From assembly GCA_905178155.1 (NCBI GenBank), contig CAJINV010000012.1:988004-1052003 (forward strand): DNA of 64,000 bases. The letters run 5' to 3'. The position numbers and the translations under genes are program-made. Of this stretch, positions 1 through 11,091 are shown piece after piece; within the stretch, counting starts at the first letter, position 1; every line of letters starts with the position of its first letter. Under the pieces are notes generated by a model, which saw only the letters and a list, made by a program, of their open reading frames with translations, had not been told where the DNA came from and searched no databases. The DNA is from Amoebophrya sp. A120 (Eukaryota > Sar > Dinophyceae > Syndiniales > Amoebophryaceae).

Positions 1-1280
1 TCAGATTCTTGTTCACCATCTTTATCATCATCAACTGCAGCCCGCCCAAAATGATTCTCGTAACTTGAACTTCTCTTGTTTGTGCTGACGCCAAGACAAC
101 TCTGGCCGTGTGCCGACGTAGTTGAGGTTAAGGTTTCAACGTCAGAGTCTTCATCTTTCTCCGATAATTGCCACGACGGGTGTTCTTGAGAGCAGTATCC
201 AAGAAAAGCACTGTGCTCGTGTAAGAACTCCCTTAGACTTAGAGTGAATCCTACAGCATGACAGCTTTGATCTGAGTAGGACATAGAAAGCCTATCAAGG
301 ACGGCTAGTTGTAGGTGAAAACGCATCTCATGAAAAGGGAGCTTCTTGGCTGTCTGACATGACAAGTGTAAACTTCTGCGTTACAAGTTTTTGCAGCACA
401 GAGACAGACTTACGCTGACACAGTTTCTTTTTTTCTTGAATAGAGAGTAGCCTGCGAGCAGCGGCGTCGTGCTTGCATCTTCCTCCCCAACACCGTCCCT
501 CTGCTCCCACGCCTGCGGTTCTTCTTCGTATGCATTGCAAATCTGTCTTGGTCTGGGTTTGTGATGCGAGATTTGGATTAAGGTCTGTGATCTTCTTCCG
601 TGAGTGCGCGTTTCATCTTTCATGATCATGCTGGATGGTCAAAGTTTGTATAGTGCGTTTTACAACGAATGAATCTGTAATAGGCCTCGCGAAACTACTG
701 ATGCTGTTGACCCGTGCAGGCAGCCATTCTGCAGTGCTGGTATATACTTATCAGCAACACAAATTTTTCGACCCGGACACATTTGCTGCAATGGATATCT
801 CTACGTCGATGACGATCTCCTGTAGGACAACCGCGCGGTGGCGGTCGTGGTCCAGCATTATTTCCTCCTCCCCGCGACGAAGAAGATGCTAGTAGGCCGC
901 TATGCATGGCAAATACTCAGGTCTGGGTCTGGGTTTGTGATGCAAAATTGAAAGGACATGGACAGGATCTGCAGGGCATGAAAAATGCGACTGGCCAGCG
1001 GTTTTGTGATTGCCGTGTAGTTGATGAGTGGTCGCGGTTTCTTGTCATGCTAAACGCGAATAATAATAAACTCGTCGCAAGATTATAAGCCGAGGAAAAT
1101 TCCTTCACATGTTGTTATCCCGTACATCACCAAGAGGTGGCCCTGCATTGCAAGTACCAGCAACACAAACTTCCAGAGGAACCAGAGTAAACATTTGCAA
1201 TGCATAAGCCCACAAGAGCCTGTACGATGCACAACAGTACCACGTGCGCGCGGTAGTGATCTCGATCTAGATCTAGGCAG
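1..1280 (-). CDS. Unrecognised single-pass membrane protein, 3' part missing at window edge
   Basis: I do not recognise this gene. Four exons are visible on the minus strand: about 1280-1208, 898-799, 527-443 and 195-1, the last running off the window. Three introners separate them. Joining the exons at the flanking duplications gives one open frame. It starts with a hydrophobic stretch (HVVLLCIVQALVGLLA), then an Arg/Gly/Pro-rich part (GLLASSSSRGGGNN), then an acidic Ser/Thr-rich tail (SQEHPSWQLSEKDEDSDVET) that stays open to base 1. The hydrophobic segment suggests a signal anchor. The first visible exon is preceded by ACTAG, a plausible ordinary 3' splice site at 1281-1282, so the start codon lies in an unseen upstream exon. 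The frame agreement across three separate introners is the main evidence that it is a gene. Codon bias and domains are not informative. Confidence 0.55.
196..442. mobile_element. Introner, family E
   Basis: Ends TATCCAAGAAAAGCACTG and CAGTTTCTTTTTTTCTTGAATA are inverted copies. It is flanked by GAGAGCAG (188-195) and GAGAGTAG (443-450), an 8-bp duplication with one mismatch. Removing element plus one copy joins GYS to QEHPSW in frame in the left-edge gene. Confidence 0.75.
528..798. mobile_element. Introner, family A, degenerate
   Basis: The left end has TATGCATTGCAAATCTGTC and the right end GACACATTTGCTGCAATGG, diverged copies of the family A TIR. The flanks TCTTC/TCTCT are an imperfect duplication. 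Removal keeps the frame of the left-edge gene (HRRREEPQAWEQ). Confidence 0.6.
899..1207. mobile_element. Introner, family A, degenerate
   Basis: The left end carries CAGGTCTGGGTCTGG and the right end AACCAGAGTAAACATTTGC, so the right TIR is decayed. A 3-bp repeat GCC flanks it (896-898, 1208-1210). Removal joins QALVG to LLASSSS in frame. Confidence 0.55.
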
Positions 1281-2857
1281 CTAGTACAGTTGTCGAAAAC
1301 ATGGCATCACTGCACGAGGGTTGCAAAGTACTTAAATGAAAGATGAAGATGAAGTGAAGTGAAATTATAGTAAGTGCGAATACGAAATTATTATGGGGAA
1401 AAAAATTGTTGGGAACTGCTGGGCTCGCAAAAAAATGCGCCATGGAAGCAAGCTAACCACATCGATTCGGGCAAAAAATCGATCATGCTAGTGCGGAGGT
1501 GACGGCACGAAACTACATCCACGAAGTAATACTGAAACATCAAGAAAGTCAAATTCGTACGACGGTAGAAGTTGTACCAAACCGACCGTGGAAATAGACG
1601 CTCTACACCGATTCTCATACACGCGTTTTTTACACAAGATGAAAATCTAACCCGGTAAAGACGAAGCAAATCTTAACCGAGAAGTTACAGTTGTACAGAG
1701 GCAGACACAGAAACAGAGGTGAAAGAATAATAAACGAGGACAGATGTAGGTCGGGATTTGTACTTTCACGAAAAATAAGAGTGCAAGCACACGACACAGA
1801 CAGCAGCGGGGGACGAGATCACACCGATATGGTAGAAGACAGGATGGAGACACAGAATGAGAATCTAAATGCCAAAAATCCCAATAATATTCAACATCAT
1901 CTTGTTCGCCGCGCAAGATAGCGTCGATTGCAATAAGTGCAAGAACTTGCTCTTAGCAAGAAAAACTGAAATAGGCATGAAGATGTTCTTGAAGGTACCC
2001 AGCACCACCAGCAGCGGTTTGCCATAAGAAGTACGCACCAGGCTATCAGCGCTGCTTTGGTGAATCATGGCGTTTTTTATCATCACAGAAAGGCTACAAC
2101 TAGCGGTCTCGGTGATTAGACTCTTGGGAGTTCAAGAGTCTCTTACGCGCTCGGCTTCCACAGGATCGGTCGCTATCTGTTGCAGCCTTCTTGTAAATGA
2201 GAAATCAGCAGGTACTACTGGGGCGAGATGGATTGATACGCAGGTGAACGATCATGCCGAAACACAAGAAATAAATGAATAATGATAATCAATCATGTTA
2301 AAAACACAAAACTCCGGTTGTCCTTTACAGCGGACGCATTCAAGAATTTCCTTAGATGTAATAAGAAGTCAAAATGTAGTTCTGTTCTATGTGCGAACAA
2401 AAGATTCAAAGCAGATCCTGATCAGAATGTGTTCTACATAATTATGCTTGCTAGTATAATGTACAGAAAAAAACAAAATTTTACTTCGCACAACTTTCGA
2501 TTTATTCTTGAGCAGCAAGAATAGGAACCGAACTTGATCGTCAAACTGTAAATGATAAAGAAAGAGAAACAAGATTGATAAAGAGCATACTTTTCGAGTT
2601 ACAAATACGATTGATTCGTGCCTTCATGAAGAAGAGGTTACAGTACGGTGACGGAGTGGATATACAGAAGATATGTGCAAAAGTAGAAATAGAAAATAAG
2701 TAGCTATGATTGAATTTCATGGTTGCTCAGCAAGAGCAACACCCGCTGTAGTCGGGCATTACAAAAATCAGCATACCTTCCGAGTTCGGCCACACAGCGG
2801 TAGAAGACCAGACACTGGGCCCCTAGGCTCGTTGACCTTGACTCTGCAGTAGAGTTT
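1281..2857. other. No supported gene
   Basis: The sequence is AT-rich, with only short open frames and no recognisable product. It may hold the 5' exon(s) and leader of the left-edge gene and the 3' flank of the next gene. No TIR pair or tRNA was recognised. Confidence 0.4.
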
Positions 2858-3018
2858 TCACTTCTCGCCGCAATTGCACCCCCCGCCTTGTTCACCAGCG
2901 TCCTTCGGGGGCGGGGCCACCGCGGCGTTCTCGTCCGGCGGAACTGCGGGCCGTGCCGCCAGCGCCTGTTCTCCCTGTCCCTGCCCTGGGCCGCCGGCAT
3001 TGGCGTTCGGCTGTCAAT
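2858..3018 (-). CDS. Candidate terminal exon, Gly/Ala/Pro-rich
   Basis: A minus-strand frame opens right after a good 3' splice site (TATTGACAG, AG at 3019-3020) and ends at TGA 2860-2858. It encodes NANAGGPGQGQGEQALAARP, continues Pro-rich, and ends GGGCNCGEK. Third codon positions are strongly G/C, as in the well-supported exons of this window. The gene it belongs to is uncertain. It could be the last exon of the Ala/Pro-rich gene to its right, but I could not find a clean donor linking them. Treat it as a possible exon only. Confidence 0.3.
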
Positions 3019-3493
3019 ATGCGTGCGTCAAATGAAGAGGACGGGCGCACTACAAGTTTGTTTCACATCCGGAACAGCTTGCGCTTGGGGAGTCGTCGTA
3101 TTACGAACACCAACACGACCATATATTTCATCTAGTCCCCGGGATGTTGAAAAAGGCTCTGCTACTGCGAACAGCATCAAGTAGGCAGATACACACTTCT
3201 CGAGAAGCGAGAATGGGCAGTGTGCCTAATCGGACAGCGAAGACGTCGCAGCCATGCTGCACTGGGCAAACGCAAAACAATTTGCTCAGTAGCGCGGTTC
3301 TTCTTGTGTGCAAACAATGCTGTTCCCCCAGCCACTTTCAAATACATAAAAACTGTGATCATGATCGACATTTCACGGTGTACTGCGACTCTCCAAGATG
3401 CCTATTGTCGATGCAAAAACATAGCACAGCGCGAAGCTGTTCTGAAGATGTGAAACTCTACTTCAAACCCGACCTAAATAAAAGTAGGCGCCT
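3019..3493. other. Probable intron or spacer
   Basis: I see nothing decisive here. It lies between the candidate terminal exon and the Ala/Pro-rich frame and contains only short frames in both directions. Confidence 0.3.
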
Positions 3494-4774
3494 TCATAGG
3501 GGTTGCGGCGGGTGGTTTGCGGCAATCCGCTGGGCTTCTTGCGGCCCAAGCACGACGGGGGCTGCCGCCGCCGCCCCGACGGCTCCTGGACGACGCGGCC
3601 GCGCATGTGCTGGCGGAACTACACCAGGAGAGGCGGTCGAAGGTACGGAAGGGGAAGTAAGTCCGCTGCTAGCTGCAGCTCCGGCTCCTCCGCCTGCCGG
3701 AGCTGCACCCGGGGATCCGCGCGCCAGAGGTGTAGTACCCGATCTTCCGTGCACGGCAGCACCTGCCGCTCCGGCTGCCGGAACAGGAGGTGGTCCAGCA
3801 ACCGCCATGGGAGGCAGGCCGGCTGCAGTCGTGGTAGTCATTCCTGGTCGTGCTGCTGGTACGACGGGGGCTGCCGCAGCCGCTGCCGCCCCGACGGCTT
3901 CTGCATCACCACGCGGCCGCGGATAAAGGGCCGGCGTAGCCGGTGATACGGGTGAAGCTAGCCCAGGAGAGGCGGTCGAAGGTACGGGAGAGGAAGCTCC
4001 AGCGGCTGCAGCTTGACTTCCAGCTCCAGCCCCTCCGCCTGCCAGAGTTGTAGTACCCAATGATCCACCGCCCCGCGCGGCCAGAGTTGTAGTACCCAAT
4101 CCGCGCGCCAGAGGTGTGGTACCCGACGACCCGCGCGCGGCAGCACCTGCCGCTCCGGCTGCCGCAACAGGAGGTGGCCCAGCAACCGCCACGGGAGGCG
4201 GGCCGGCTGGTCGAGCTGCAGGAGGCACAGCAGCTGCGGGTCTTCCGACTGGCGCTGCAAAATCGTTCCTGGGTGCCGGCGTAGTAGATGCCACTGCTGG
4301 CGCTGCGTCGCCTATCCAAGAAAAAAACTGGAACTGCGTTAGTGTATTTCTTTTGGAAATACAACAGCGGCACAAGTTCGTCTGCCATGACAGGAAAAAC
4401 TTGTTATGCACAGATAGTATGTGAGGGATGAAAACACATAGGAAGCGAGCCGATCATGCATGTCGAGCATGACAAGTATAACTGTTTTGCATTTTCCGCA
4501 TCACAGATTTACACTTAAACAGTTTTTTTCTTGCATACCGCCGGATGCAGGTCCACCCGTTCTGCTGGCTGCTTGTGTTCGTGCACCCGGCGTGCCAGGA
4601 GCGAATGATCGCGGGGTGCGGGTGGTCGCGACTGCCGATCCCGAGCCGGCCGGCGCTTGTAAAGATGGAACAGGACCGGCTGCTGGTGACCGAGAGGGAG
4701 CGGCGGGAGTCGTCGCCAGAGACCCAGCGGCGCGAGCGGCAGGTGGTGGCGGAGCCGGTAGAGCAGACCGTGGC
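3494..4774 (-). CDS. Ala/Pro/Gly-rich repetitive protein (frame uncertain)
   Basis: I do not recognise a function. One minus-strand frame stays open from about 4772, across a family E introner (4313-4538), to a stop at 3494, about 350 residues. Its composition is uniform on both sides of the introner (Ala, Pro, Gly, Ser, Thr; for example AAAGASSPVPSTASPG), arguing that the exons belong together. The coding part holds an imperfect tandem duplication (3549-3830 and 3861-4212), through which this frame stays open. The frame breaks at a TAG near 4773, where a family-B-like end (TTTTGCACAGCATA) lies, so an upstream exon may exist. Caution: two other frames here, one per strand, also look codon-biased because the DNA is so G/C-rich. 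The protein would be disordered, perhaps secreted or surface-exposed, which is only a guess. Confidence 0.35.
3549..4212. repeat. Imperfect tandem duplication, about 310-350 bp unit
   Basis: The segments 3549-3830 and 3861-4212 repeat the same order of blocks: GACGGGGGCTGCCGC, then GCGGCCGCG, then GGAGAGGCGGTCGAAGGTAC, then CAGCACCTGCCGCTCCGGCT. The second unit has an extra internal copy of AGAGTTGTAGTACCCAAT. It lies inside the Ala/Pro-rich frame. Confidence 0.8.
4313..4538. mobile_element. Introner, family E
   Basis: Ends TATCCAAGAAAAAAACTG and CAGTTTTTTTCTTGCATA are inverted. The flanking duplication is CGCC (4309-4312, 4539-4542). It interrupts the Ala/Pro-rich frame without shifting it. 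Confidence 0.7.
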
Positions 4775-5037
4775 TATGCTGTGCAAAACCGTACCCGCGA
4801 CCCGCCACATCGTCAAGTAGATCGATGGGCATTTTTTTGCTACACACATCAGGCGCTTTACTAGCAGTGTTGTCGTGTGTGCGTGGTGTGCTAGTCGCAT
4901 CTCAGACATCGATCATCATGTCGATCATGCCTGGACTCATATAATAGCATGATGCGATTTGTTTTTGTTCCAAAACTCTTAACAGAGAGAGTACAACATC
5001 AAGCATGGGCATTTAGAAATAAACACTTCTGCACTTC

Positions 5038-6845
5038 TCAACACACGGCTCCTGGCTGCGCATGAGAGACAATCCGGGGTGGCGGAGGTGGGAGGTACGT
5101 TTTCACACAGGATAGCGGCTGCGGCGTGCCCACGCCGACTTCGCGCAGGAAATTCTGGACCTGCTCCTTGCAGAGATCGCTTGGTTTTGTCTTCTTTTCT
5201 TGTGCTTCCACCTTGAACTGCTGCAAAGCCGCGTACGTCAGCTGCGAGACCTTCCTCCGACGTTTCGGTTTCCCCTCCGGCCCCCCAAAGACATGCACGC
5301 CTGGTAGTTTGTCCCCTTGTTTGTCTTTTGTCCACATCAACGGCTCAAATACAAACGGGTAAAGAAGCAAAAACATCTTCTCCTGCCGTTTCTTATGCAT
5401 TGCAAATATGTCTGGCGGGTCTGGAAAGATGTAAACTTCCGATGCTGATTCCACAGGCGACAAAAATGAAAATTTGTCTTGCATAGCAAGCAAAAAACGT
5501 TGCTTTATTTTGCCTCAGGAAGTACTTAGCAGTAGTTCAAGTTCTAGTTGTAGTACTAGTAATACTAGTAGTCGCCATTTGACTCCCAAATGGGCGGGCA
5601 TTGCTCATGCAGACTCGGAATAGAGCAGCTTGTCATGCTCTGTGTGCGTGATTTCGGGACCGGACCTTTTTGTTCTTTCAGGTCCAAAAAAATGCTCCAT
5701 GAAAAGTGTTTGCATTCTTCCATACCCAGACATATTTGCAGGGGGTATTTCGCTTGTGTTGCCGGCGGTAGCTGAAACGCGTCGGCCAGCCAGTTGAGGC
5801 CTGCGGTCTGCCCCTTCAAGAGTCTTGCAAAGACGGCCCTGACCACACGAAGAAGTGCAAGCACTTGCGGGCCCGGCGGCGGCAAGTGAACCGGGCACGA
5901 AGAAGTGGAAGCCGCATCGTACAACTCGCAATTACCACCATGGTCGGAACTCACCCAGCCACCCAAGACTTTGGCGACAAACATCTTCCCATCTTGGTGA
6001 TGTTGAAGTACGGACGTGAGAAAGTTTGTGCCTGCTGAAGATTCTTGTTGGACCTGCTTCGTGATCGCGTCTTCCACCTTGAGAAAGATTTGGCTCAGTT
6101 CTCCTGAGTCCTTCTTCAGTCCACTTCCGATAGTGCTGTGAACCTTTTCGTCCTCCAGTTGCTCGTCGCTGGCGCCATCACGGACCGCGCTTGCCCAGAC
6201 GAAAATCTGCTCGGTATCCTCTTGCAGGAGAAAGGAGAACGCTTCCGGGAAAAAGCTTTGCAGGCTGCGATCCTGTTCATTTTGGTTAGAAGCGACAGGC
6301 AAACCGGGCAGCATCTCCGCAACAACCCGAACCGGCATGCTTCCAATGTCTTGGATGGCCTGTCCGTACGTTTCGAAATAACTGACGTCTTGTGATTTGT
6401 CATTCCCTGGAACATTTGTACCCCAACGACGATGGGCAAAATAGGCCCCCGCCGCGCCCGCGCCTACAACTGCAGTGGCTTGCATCACCTGCTCGATTTG
6501 GTTTTGCAACTGCCGTGCCTGTTCCACCTGTTCGCCTCCGCCAGCATGCAGTAGGCCGCCCCAATTGTTCAACCCGTTCATGGTCCACCAGTTGTTGATG
6601 CCGTCTCCTCCTGCATCACCTGTGCCGGCGCCGTCCGCTGAGAACCATCCACCCACAGCATCGCCGGCACCGTGGAGAGCATCGCCGACACCGTGGAAAG
6701 CATCGCCGACACCATCCGCGCCGGCTTCGAAAAGCCCACAAAGGATTTGAGTACCAGCACCCTCGAAGCCCACCCAATCGACTATCAACAGCGGAATACT
6801 AACGGTCGCCACCGCACCAAGGGCCACCTTCGCGGCAACGCCCAT
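5038..6845 (-). CDS. Unrecognised signal-anchored protein, two exons
   Basis: No family is recognised. Exon 1 runs from ATG 6845 to 5748 and exon 2 from 5392 to the stop at 5038, about 480 residues. The N-terminus (MGVAAKVALGAVATVSIPLL) is a signal anchor or signal peptide. It is followed by a Gly/Asp/Ala repeat (GVGDAFHGVGDALHGAGDAV) at about residues 45-65 and an Asn/Gly/Trp-rich stretch. The middle is mixed helical sequence with several Gln/Glu-rich parts. Exon 2 encodes a basic patch (GKPKRRRKVSQ) and a polyproline run (YLPPPPPRIV) near the C-terminus. A family A introner separates the exons; excision at its GAAA duplication joins ATQAK to RQEKMFLLLYPF in frame. The ATG is the first in this frame and directly precedes the hydrophobic segment. 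The right-hand flank is G/C-rich and lacks clear coding sequence. Confidence 0.7.
5393..5747. mobile_element. Introner, family A, long and diverged
   Basis: The left end has TATGCATTGCAAATATGTC; the right TIR is mutated to CATACCCAGACATATTTGC. Flanked by TTTC (5389-5392, 5748-5751). At 355 bp it is about 100 bp longer than its relatives; the extra part includes a run of CTAGTA-type repeats. Confidence 0.75.
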
Positions 6846-7939
6846 TTCCCTTTGGTTACGAGAATATATGGGCGTGAAAAGTCTTAGAATTTCGGCTGTG
6901 CTCGACGCGGAAACTTTGGCGGTGCTTGGCTACTTAACACCACAGGGCACGTCACCAAGCACGGGCCGCAGCTAAGCTGTGACACCAATCTCTAAGCAAA
7001 ACGAAAACGACACTCACGGCCATGCCCTTGCCCCACGGTTGTATCATTTGAAAGTATTGGAGTATTTCTCTTTGAATAATACTGTCATTCAAAGTAAGGA
7101 AGCGCTCTGAGTGGCTAGTCCGCGTGGGAAGAGTCGCGACTTCCTTCCGAAATATGGCCAGCCAGGAGGCACTGGGCCGCCCACAGAGCCAACTTCGCGA
7201 ATAGAGCGCTCTGCTGACCCGCAGCTTCAGAAATGCCGGTCGTTCTCGCTTTGTTTTGTACGCAACAGACTAAGACGCCCTAACACCGGAGGACGCTTGT
7301 GCCGCTTTGCCCGACAAGAGCAGTCCCACTGAGGCGGTTTCAAAAATAACAATCGCGCCGGCGAAGCAATAGTCGCGGGGCGCGGGGGAAAGTGAGGCCC
7401 TGAAGCAAGCTGCCAGAAACCACACCTCCGCGGTGCGACAAACAAGACCACGCAACGCTGCGCAGGCCGTTACCTCAGCACCTCCATAAGTTCTAGGGCT
7501 GACAGGATTGGGCTCGGCTGCGAGCAGCGCTGGCCCTGGCCCTGGGGCAAACACGACTTACACATACGAAGAGAAGACGTGACGCGCTGGTCCACGGAAA
7601 GCAAAATCTGAATTCTCACATCACTCTTCACGCCCTTAGCGTTACTAGCCTCGTTTTCGTTAGCCTTCGTTTTCGTCAGAAGGAAGCTGACGCAGCATGA
7701 TCAAAAACACCGCAAGACCCCTGGTTCTTGGAATAAAGTAGGCGCTGACACACTATCCCTGCCTTAAAAACCTTTTTCACGTCCTTATACGAATGAATGC
7801 ATACACAGCCCGATGCAGCGAGCGCAATATATTAAGTACATTTTCTGATCTTCTGCAAATCCTCGTTATATATACACAAGAACGGGCTCTCGGGGTGGTT
7901 TTGCAAATGATATTCGAGCTGTCGGAGGCTGAACCGCTA
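6846..7939. other. Intergenic, G/C-rich stretch without a supported gene
   Basis: The part from about 6890 to 7640 is richer in G/C than ordinary intergenic DNA here, with short frames on both strands and none with recognisable sequence. A small direct repeat (TCGTTTTCGT twice) lies near 7650-7675. It resembles in composition the non-coding inserts found inside introners at 57.2-58.7 kb and 33.7-35.5 kb, but I found no shared long sequence. Confidence 0.4.
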
Positions 7940-9462
7940 TTACTGGAAATTCATTTATGCATTGCAAAGGCATGTATCTTCGTACGTAGTCGTAATCGTA
8001 TTAGAATTAGTTACAAATTTTGTTTAAAACAAATCAATACAGAATAAACATTAAATTAGAACTTTGCATAGCTGATTTCCCATGGGAAGTGGGTTTTTCA
8101 TGCGACTACTAGTACGAGCACGATACTTTTGCACAGCATACTACTTTCCTCGCGTTGGAACGACCTGTCGTGCCCTACACAATCATCGTGACCGTCCGCG
8201 CAATCGAGACTCGACGCTGCATCCACCCCGACAGGGTCGGCTGGCGTTGCCAGGGTGGCTGCGGTATTTGTCGTCGTCTCCAACTCGAAGCCCGTCGTGT
8301 GACGTAGGTGATCATGTTGAGATAAATTCATTATCAAGTGCAAACATGTCTAGGTCATCTGCACGAAAGTTCTAATGCGAGTTCCATCTCCGTCAGAAGT
8401 GGCGGATTTCATCAATAGGTATTACCACGCCAGGGACACGAAACTTTAACTTTTTAAAGAAGGGCTGTAGCACATAGCGTGCAACGCGCTCGCGCATGAG
8501 AGATGATGGCATTTGTGCATGACAAACGGCGTTGCCATGGGAGGTGGTCAGGGTCACTCGCTCCATGCATCACATATTCTCGCTTTCCTCGAATAAATAA
8601 TAAATTGCGCAATTCACAGGTTCATTCGTATTTTTTGTTCAGATCCAGACACATTTGCACACCATATGACTCATACTTTCGCTGAAGCCGCCGCCGATCC
8701 CCATTTTCTGTTTGACACAGTCCTCCTGACCGGCGCAAAATCCCAAGTGGGACAGCACGCCACCGCTTCCTAGCAGAAGAAATGAGAGTGAACACAGAAT
8801 CGCGACAGTTGTTATAATGATCACGAGTAAAAACAAACACACACCGCTCTGTGAGCAGGCGGACCGGCGCTTCATTGCTCCTACGCGACTTTTGGTGGTG
8901 CTGCTGCTCGATGAATAGAAGGCAGCAGCGGGTGGTTTGTCATCATCTGCTGGACGTCGTGCATCCAGATCATCGCATGATCTTGAAGTAGATCTTGTCT
9001 CAGCTGCGCTGCTGGGGTCAAGATCTTCACGATGATGCTGGCCTTCCGCTACTGGCAGCACATCAACATGGTCGATTTGCAGCGCAGCTGCATCTTCACC
9101 CGACCCTAGGAGGAGTTGAAGTTCACTTTCACATTCACAGCATTCTTATGCATTGCAAAACTATCGCACAGCTAGTACTACGAAATGCTTTTTTACAAAT
9201 CTTGGCAAGAACAGAAGTGGAATTTTGAATTTTGATTCAGGTTGCTGGCAAAGATGATATTTGTTGCGCGGCATGACTGCAATTTTAAGAATAAGAAATT
9301 TTACTTTTATATCTATGAGTGCGATACTTTTGCACAGGGTAACAACTCTGCTTCGCCTTCGTCGACAACCAATACTTGCTGCAACACACCAACATCAAGG
9401 ACCTCCTCGACGGAATCTTCCATGGTGATATCCTCGTCCCTCGTGGCGGTTACTACTTTCAT
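7940..9462 (-). CDS. Unrecognised single-pass membrane protein
   Basis: No family is recognised. The proposed start is ATG 9462 (MKVVTATRDEDITMEDSVEE). Exon 1 is acidic and ends near 9341. After a family B introner, exon 2 (about 9146-8669) is acidic and Ser-rich, then carries one strong membrane segment (VCLFLLVIIITTVAILCSLS) preceded by basic residues (KSRVGAMKRRS), so the acidic N-terminal part is probably cytosolic. After a family A introner (ACTCAT/ATTCAT), exon 3 continues SLSQHDHLRHTTGFELETTT in frame. A last family B introner leaves a short final exon; its border is weak, and the stop I prefer is TAA at 7942-7940. Frame continuity across the 8332-8668 introner is clear; the first and last junctions are less certain. 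Confidence 0.5.
7958..8140. mobile_element. Introner, family B
   Basis: The left end is TATGCATTGCAAAGGCATG and the right end GAGCACGATACTTTTGCACA. Inside are TTTGTTTAAAAC and related A/T-rich parts. I could not find a convincing target duplication, so the borders are approximate. Confidence 0.5.
8332..8668. mobile_element. Introner, family A, diverged
   Basis: The left end TATCAAGTGCAAACATGTCT and right end AGATCCAGACACATTTGC match the family with several changes. Flanks are ATTCAT (8326-8331) and ACTCAT (8669-8674). Removal joins FSESMS to LSQHDH in frame. Confidence 0.65.
9147..9340. mobile_element. Introner, family B
   Basis: The left end TATGCATTGCAAAACTATCG pairs with GAGTGCGATACTTTTGCACA on the right. 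It separates the first two proposed exons of the 7.9-9.5 kb gene. Target duplication not clear. Confidence 0.55.
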
Positions 9463-11091
9463 TCTTGCGGTCGAAAAGATGGTAGGGAAGCTCGTTTATT
9501 TTTCCGCTTCTAGTCCCTTTGCAGGAACTTGTCGTGCAACATTTGGCAATCAGGACAACAAAATTGCTGCAGAAATTGAAATTCTTGAGATATGTATGTA
9601 ACGCGCGAAAAAATATTTTTCATACTGGAATAATTCACAACACAATCCTCGCGCATTAGGAACATCAAAACAAGCTATGATCCTGCCCTGTTTGTGCTTG
9701 CTTTCCGATAAAACGAAGAAATTGTGCACATGACATCAAACGGAAATGCTCGAAGAATCAAAAATGCTAATGCAATGCGCAAAACATGATAACATCAAAC
9801 TGTTCTCAAATTTGTTTTTGTGCGTAGAATTACATAGAGATAAATCAATGATAAAGAATGTTGATGGGACAGACCCAGATGAGAAAGTGAAAGAGATGAA
9901 TGGCAAATTGTAAAAAGTAAAACGAATTGTTAGAGGGGAAACGCTTCACGATTCCTGGGGAAGGAAGGAGGAAACACACCTGCGAAAGAATAAGAAAGAA
10001 AATTCTACATGTTCCACATTCCATTCAGAACTAGCTTCTAGTACCTCCCAAGAGGTGTCGCGCGCTTGCCAGAAAGAGAGCTAGGACTGCAACACGAGTT
10101 CGTTATTTTGCACTAATGAAACAAGCTTCGCACTCGTCCCCGAGGGAAGAGATACTGAAACTGATGATGATGAAAATAGCAAGCAACCTTTCGACCAGAG
10201 CACGATAAAAGTTGTAGGAAACACAGCTGTACCGAAAGTAAGAAACGCTCTCCACAAAAAAACCGCCACAAATAACCGAGTCCAAGTTTTTACCAAATCG
10301 ATGAAACGACAGCACACAGAAGTTTGCAGCAGATTGATGCAGTCAGTGGTTTCTCGTTTGTACCGATTTCGCAATCCGAAATTACAACAGACCACCACGA
10401 TAACATGCAATGTTGACACTGGGTAAGAAATGCACGATTCGAAAAGTACATCAGGAGAACGCGCACCGATCGGGTTTAATAGTGATTGTGATGTTCTATG
10501 AGAATGACGACCGCAGACCGATGTTGGCTTATCTGAAGGGACAACCGACACAGAAGTGAGACGGCAAGAAGAAGTGGTCATCTTCGATGCAGCATGTAAA
10601 GGAGACTTCTTGAGCGCACACAAGCTTAAAGAAGTACTTACGTACACGCTGCGCAATTTACCAGAGTAATTATCCAATTCTGACTGACCAACATTTCTTG
10701 TTCCAACGGACATATTACGTAGTGGAGTGTCAGATGCTACACGCTAGTGGATAAGTCACGCTCAGTTTTTTCTCATCAATGTTCCTGTTCGCTTGTTCCT
10801 CCCGAAAATCACCGTCCTCGCCGTCGCCCCCGATCATGTCCGCGATCCATACTCTTCTTGCAGCTGCAGATGAAGTAGGTGCAGCAGCGGTTTCTTCATC
10901 GCCTGGGCAAGCCGTCGTGACTATTCCCCGCAACCGAGCAAAGGCCGCTGTGATGCGCTGCAATATGGAAATGGAAAAAGTCCATCACTGTACTGTTTCA
11001 TTTCGCGTTTTGCATGTTTATTATCTCGCCTCGAAAATAGGTATTTTGATTTTCTTTCTTAAACTGCACCATTGCTTTTTTTTCCGTGCCT
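9463..11091. other. Intergenic with two weak minus-strand frames
   Basis: Two minus-strand frames deserve a note. One runs 10963-10730 (78 codons), follows a good 3' splice site (TTCCATATTGCAG) and could be a last exon of the gene to its right, but no donor in matching phase was found. The other starts at ATG 10713 and runs 210 codons to 10081; it has scattered hydrophobic parts and no recognisable domain, and may be chance. The rest is A/T-rich. Confidence 0.3.

Noticed and set aside
8503-8685. Short plus-strand frame at 8503-8685 and similar shadows across introners
   Set aside because: They overlap introner TIRs (typical [14 protein letters not shown] or QTQTFLQ peptides) and are translations of the repeats.
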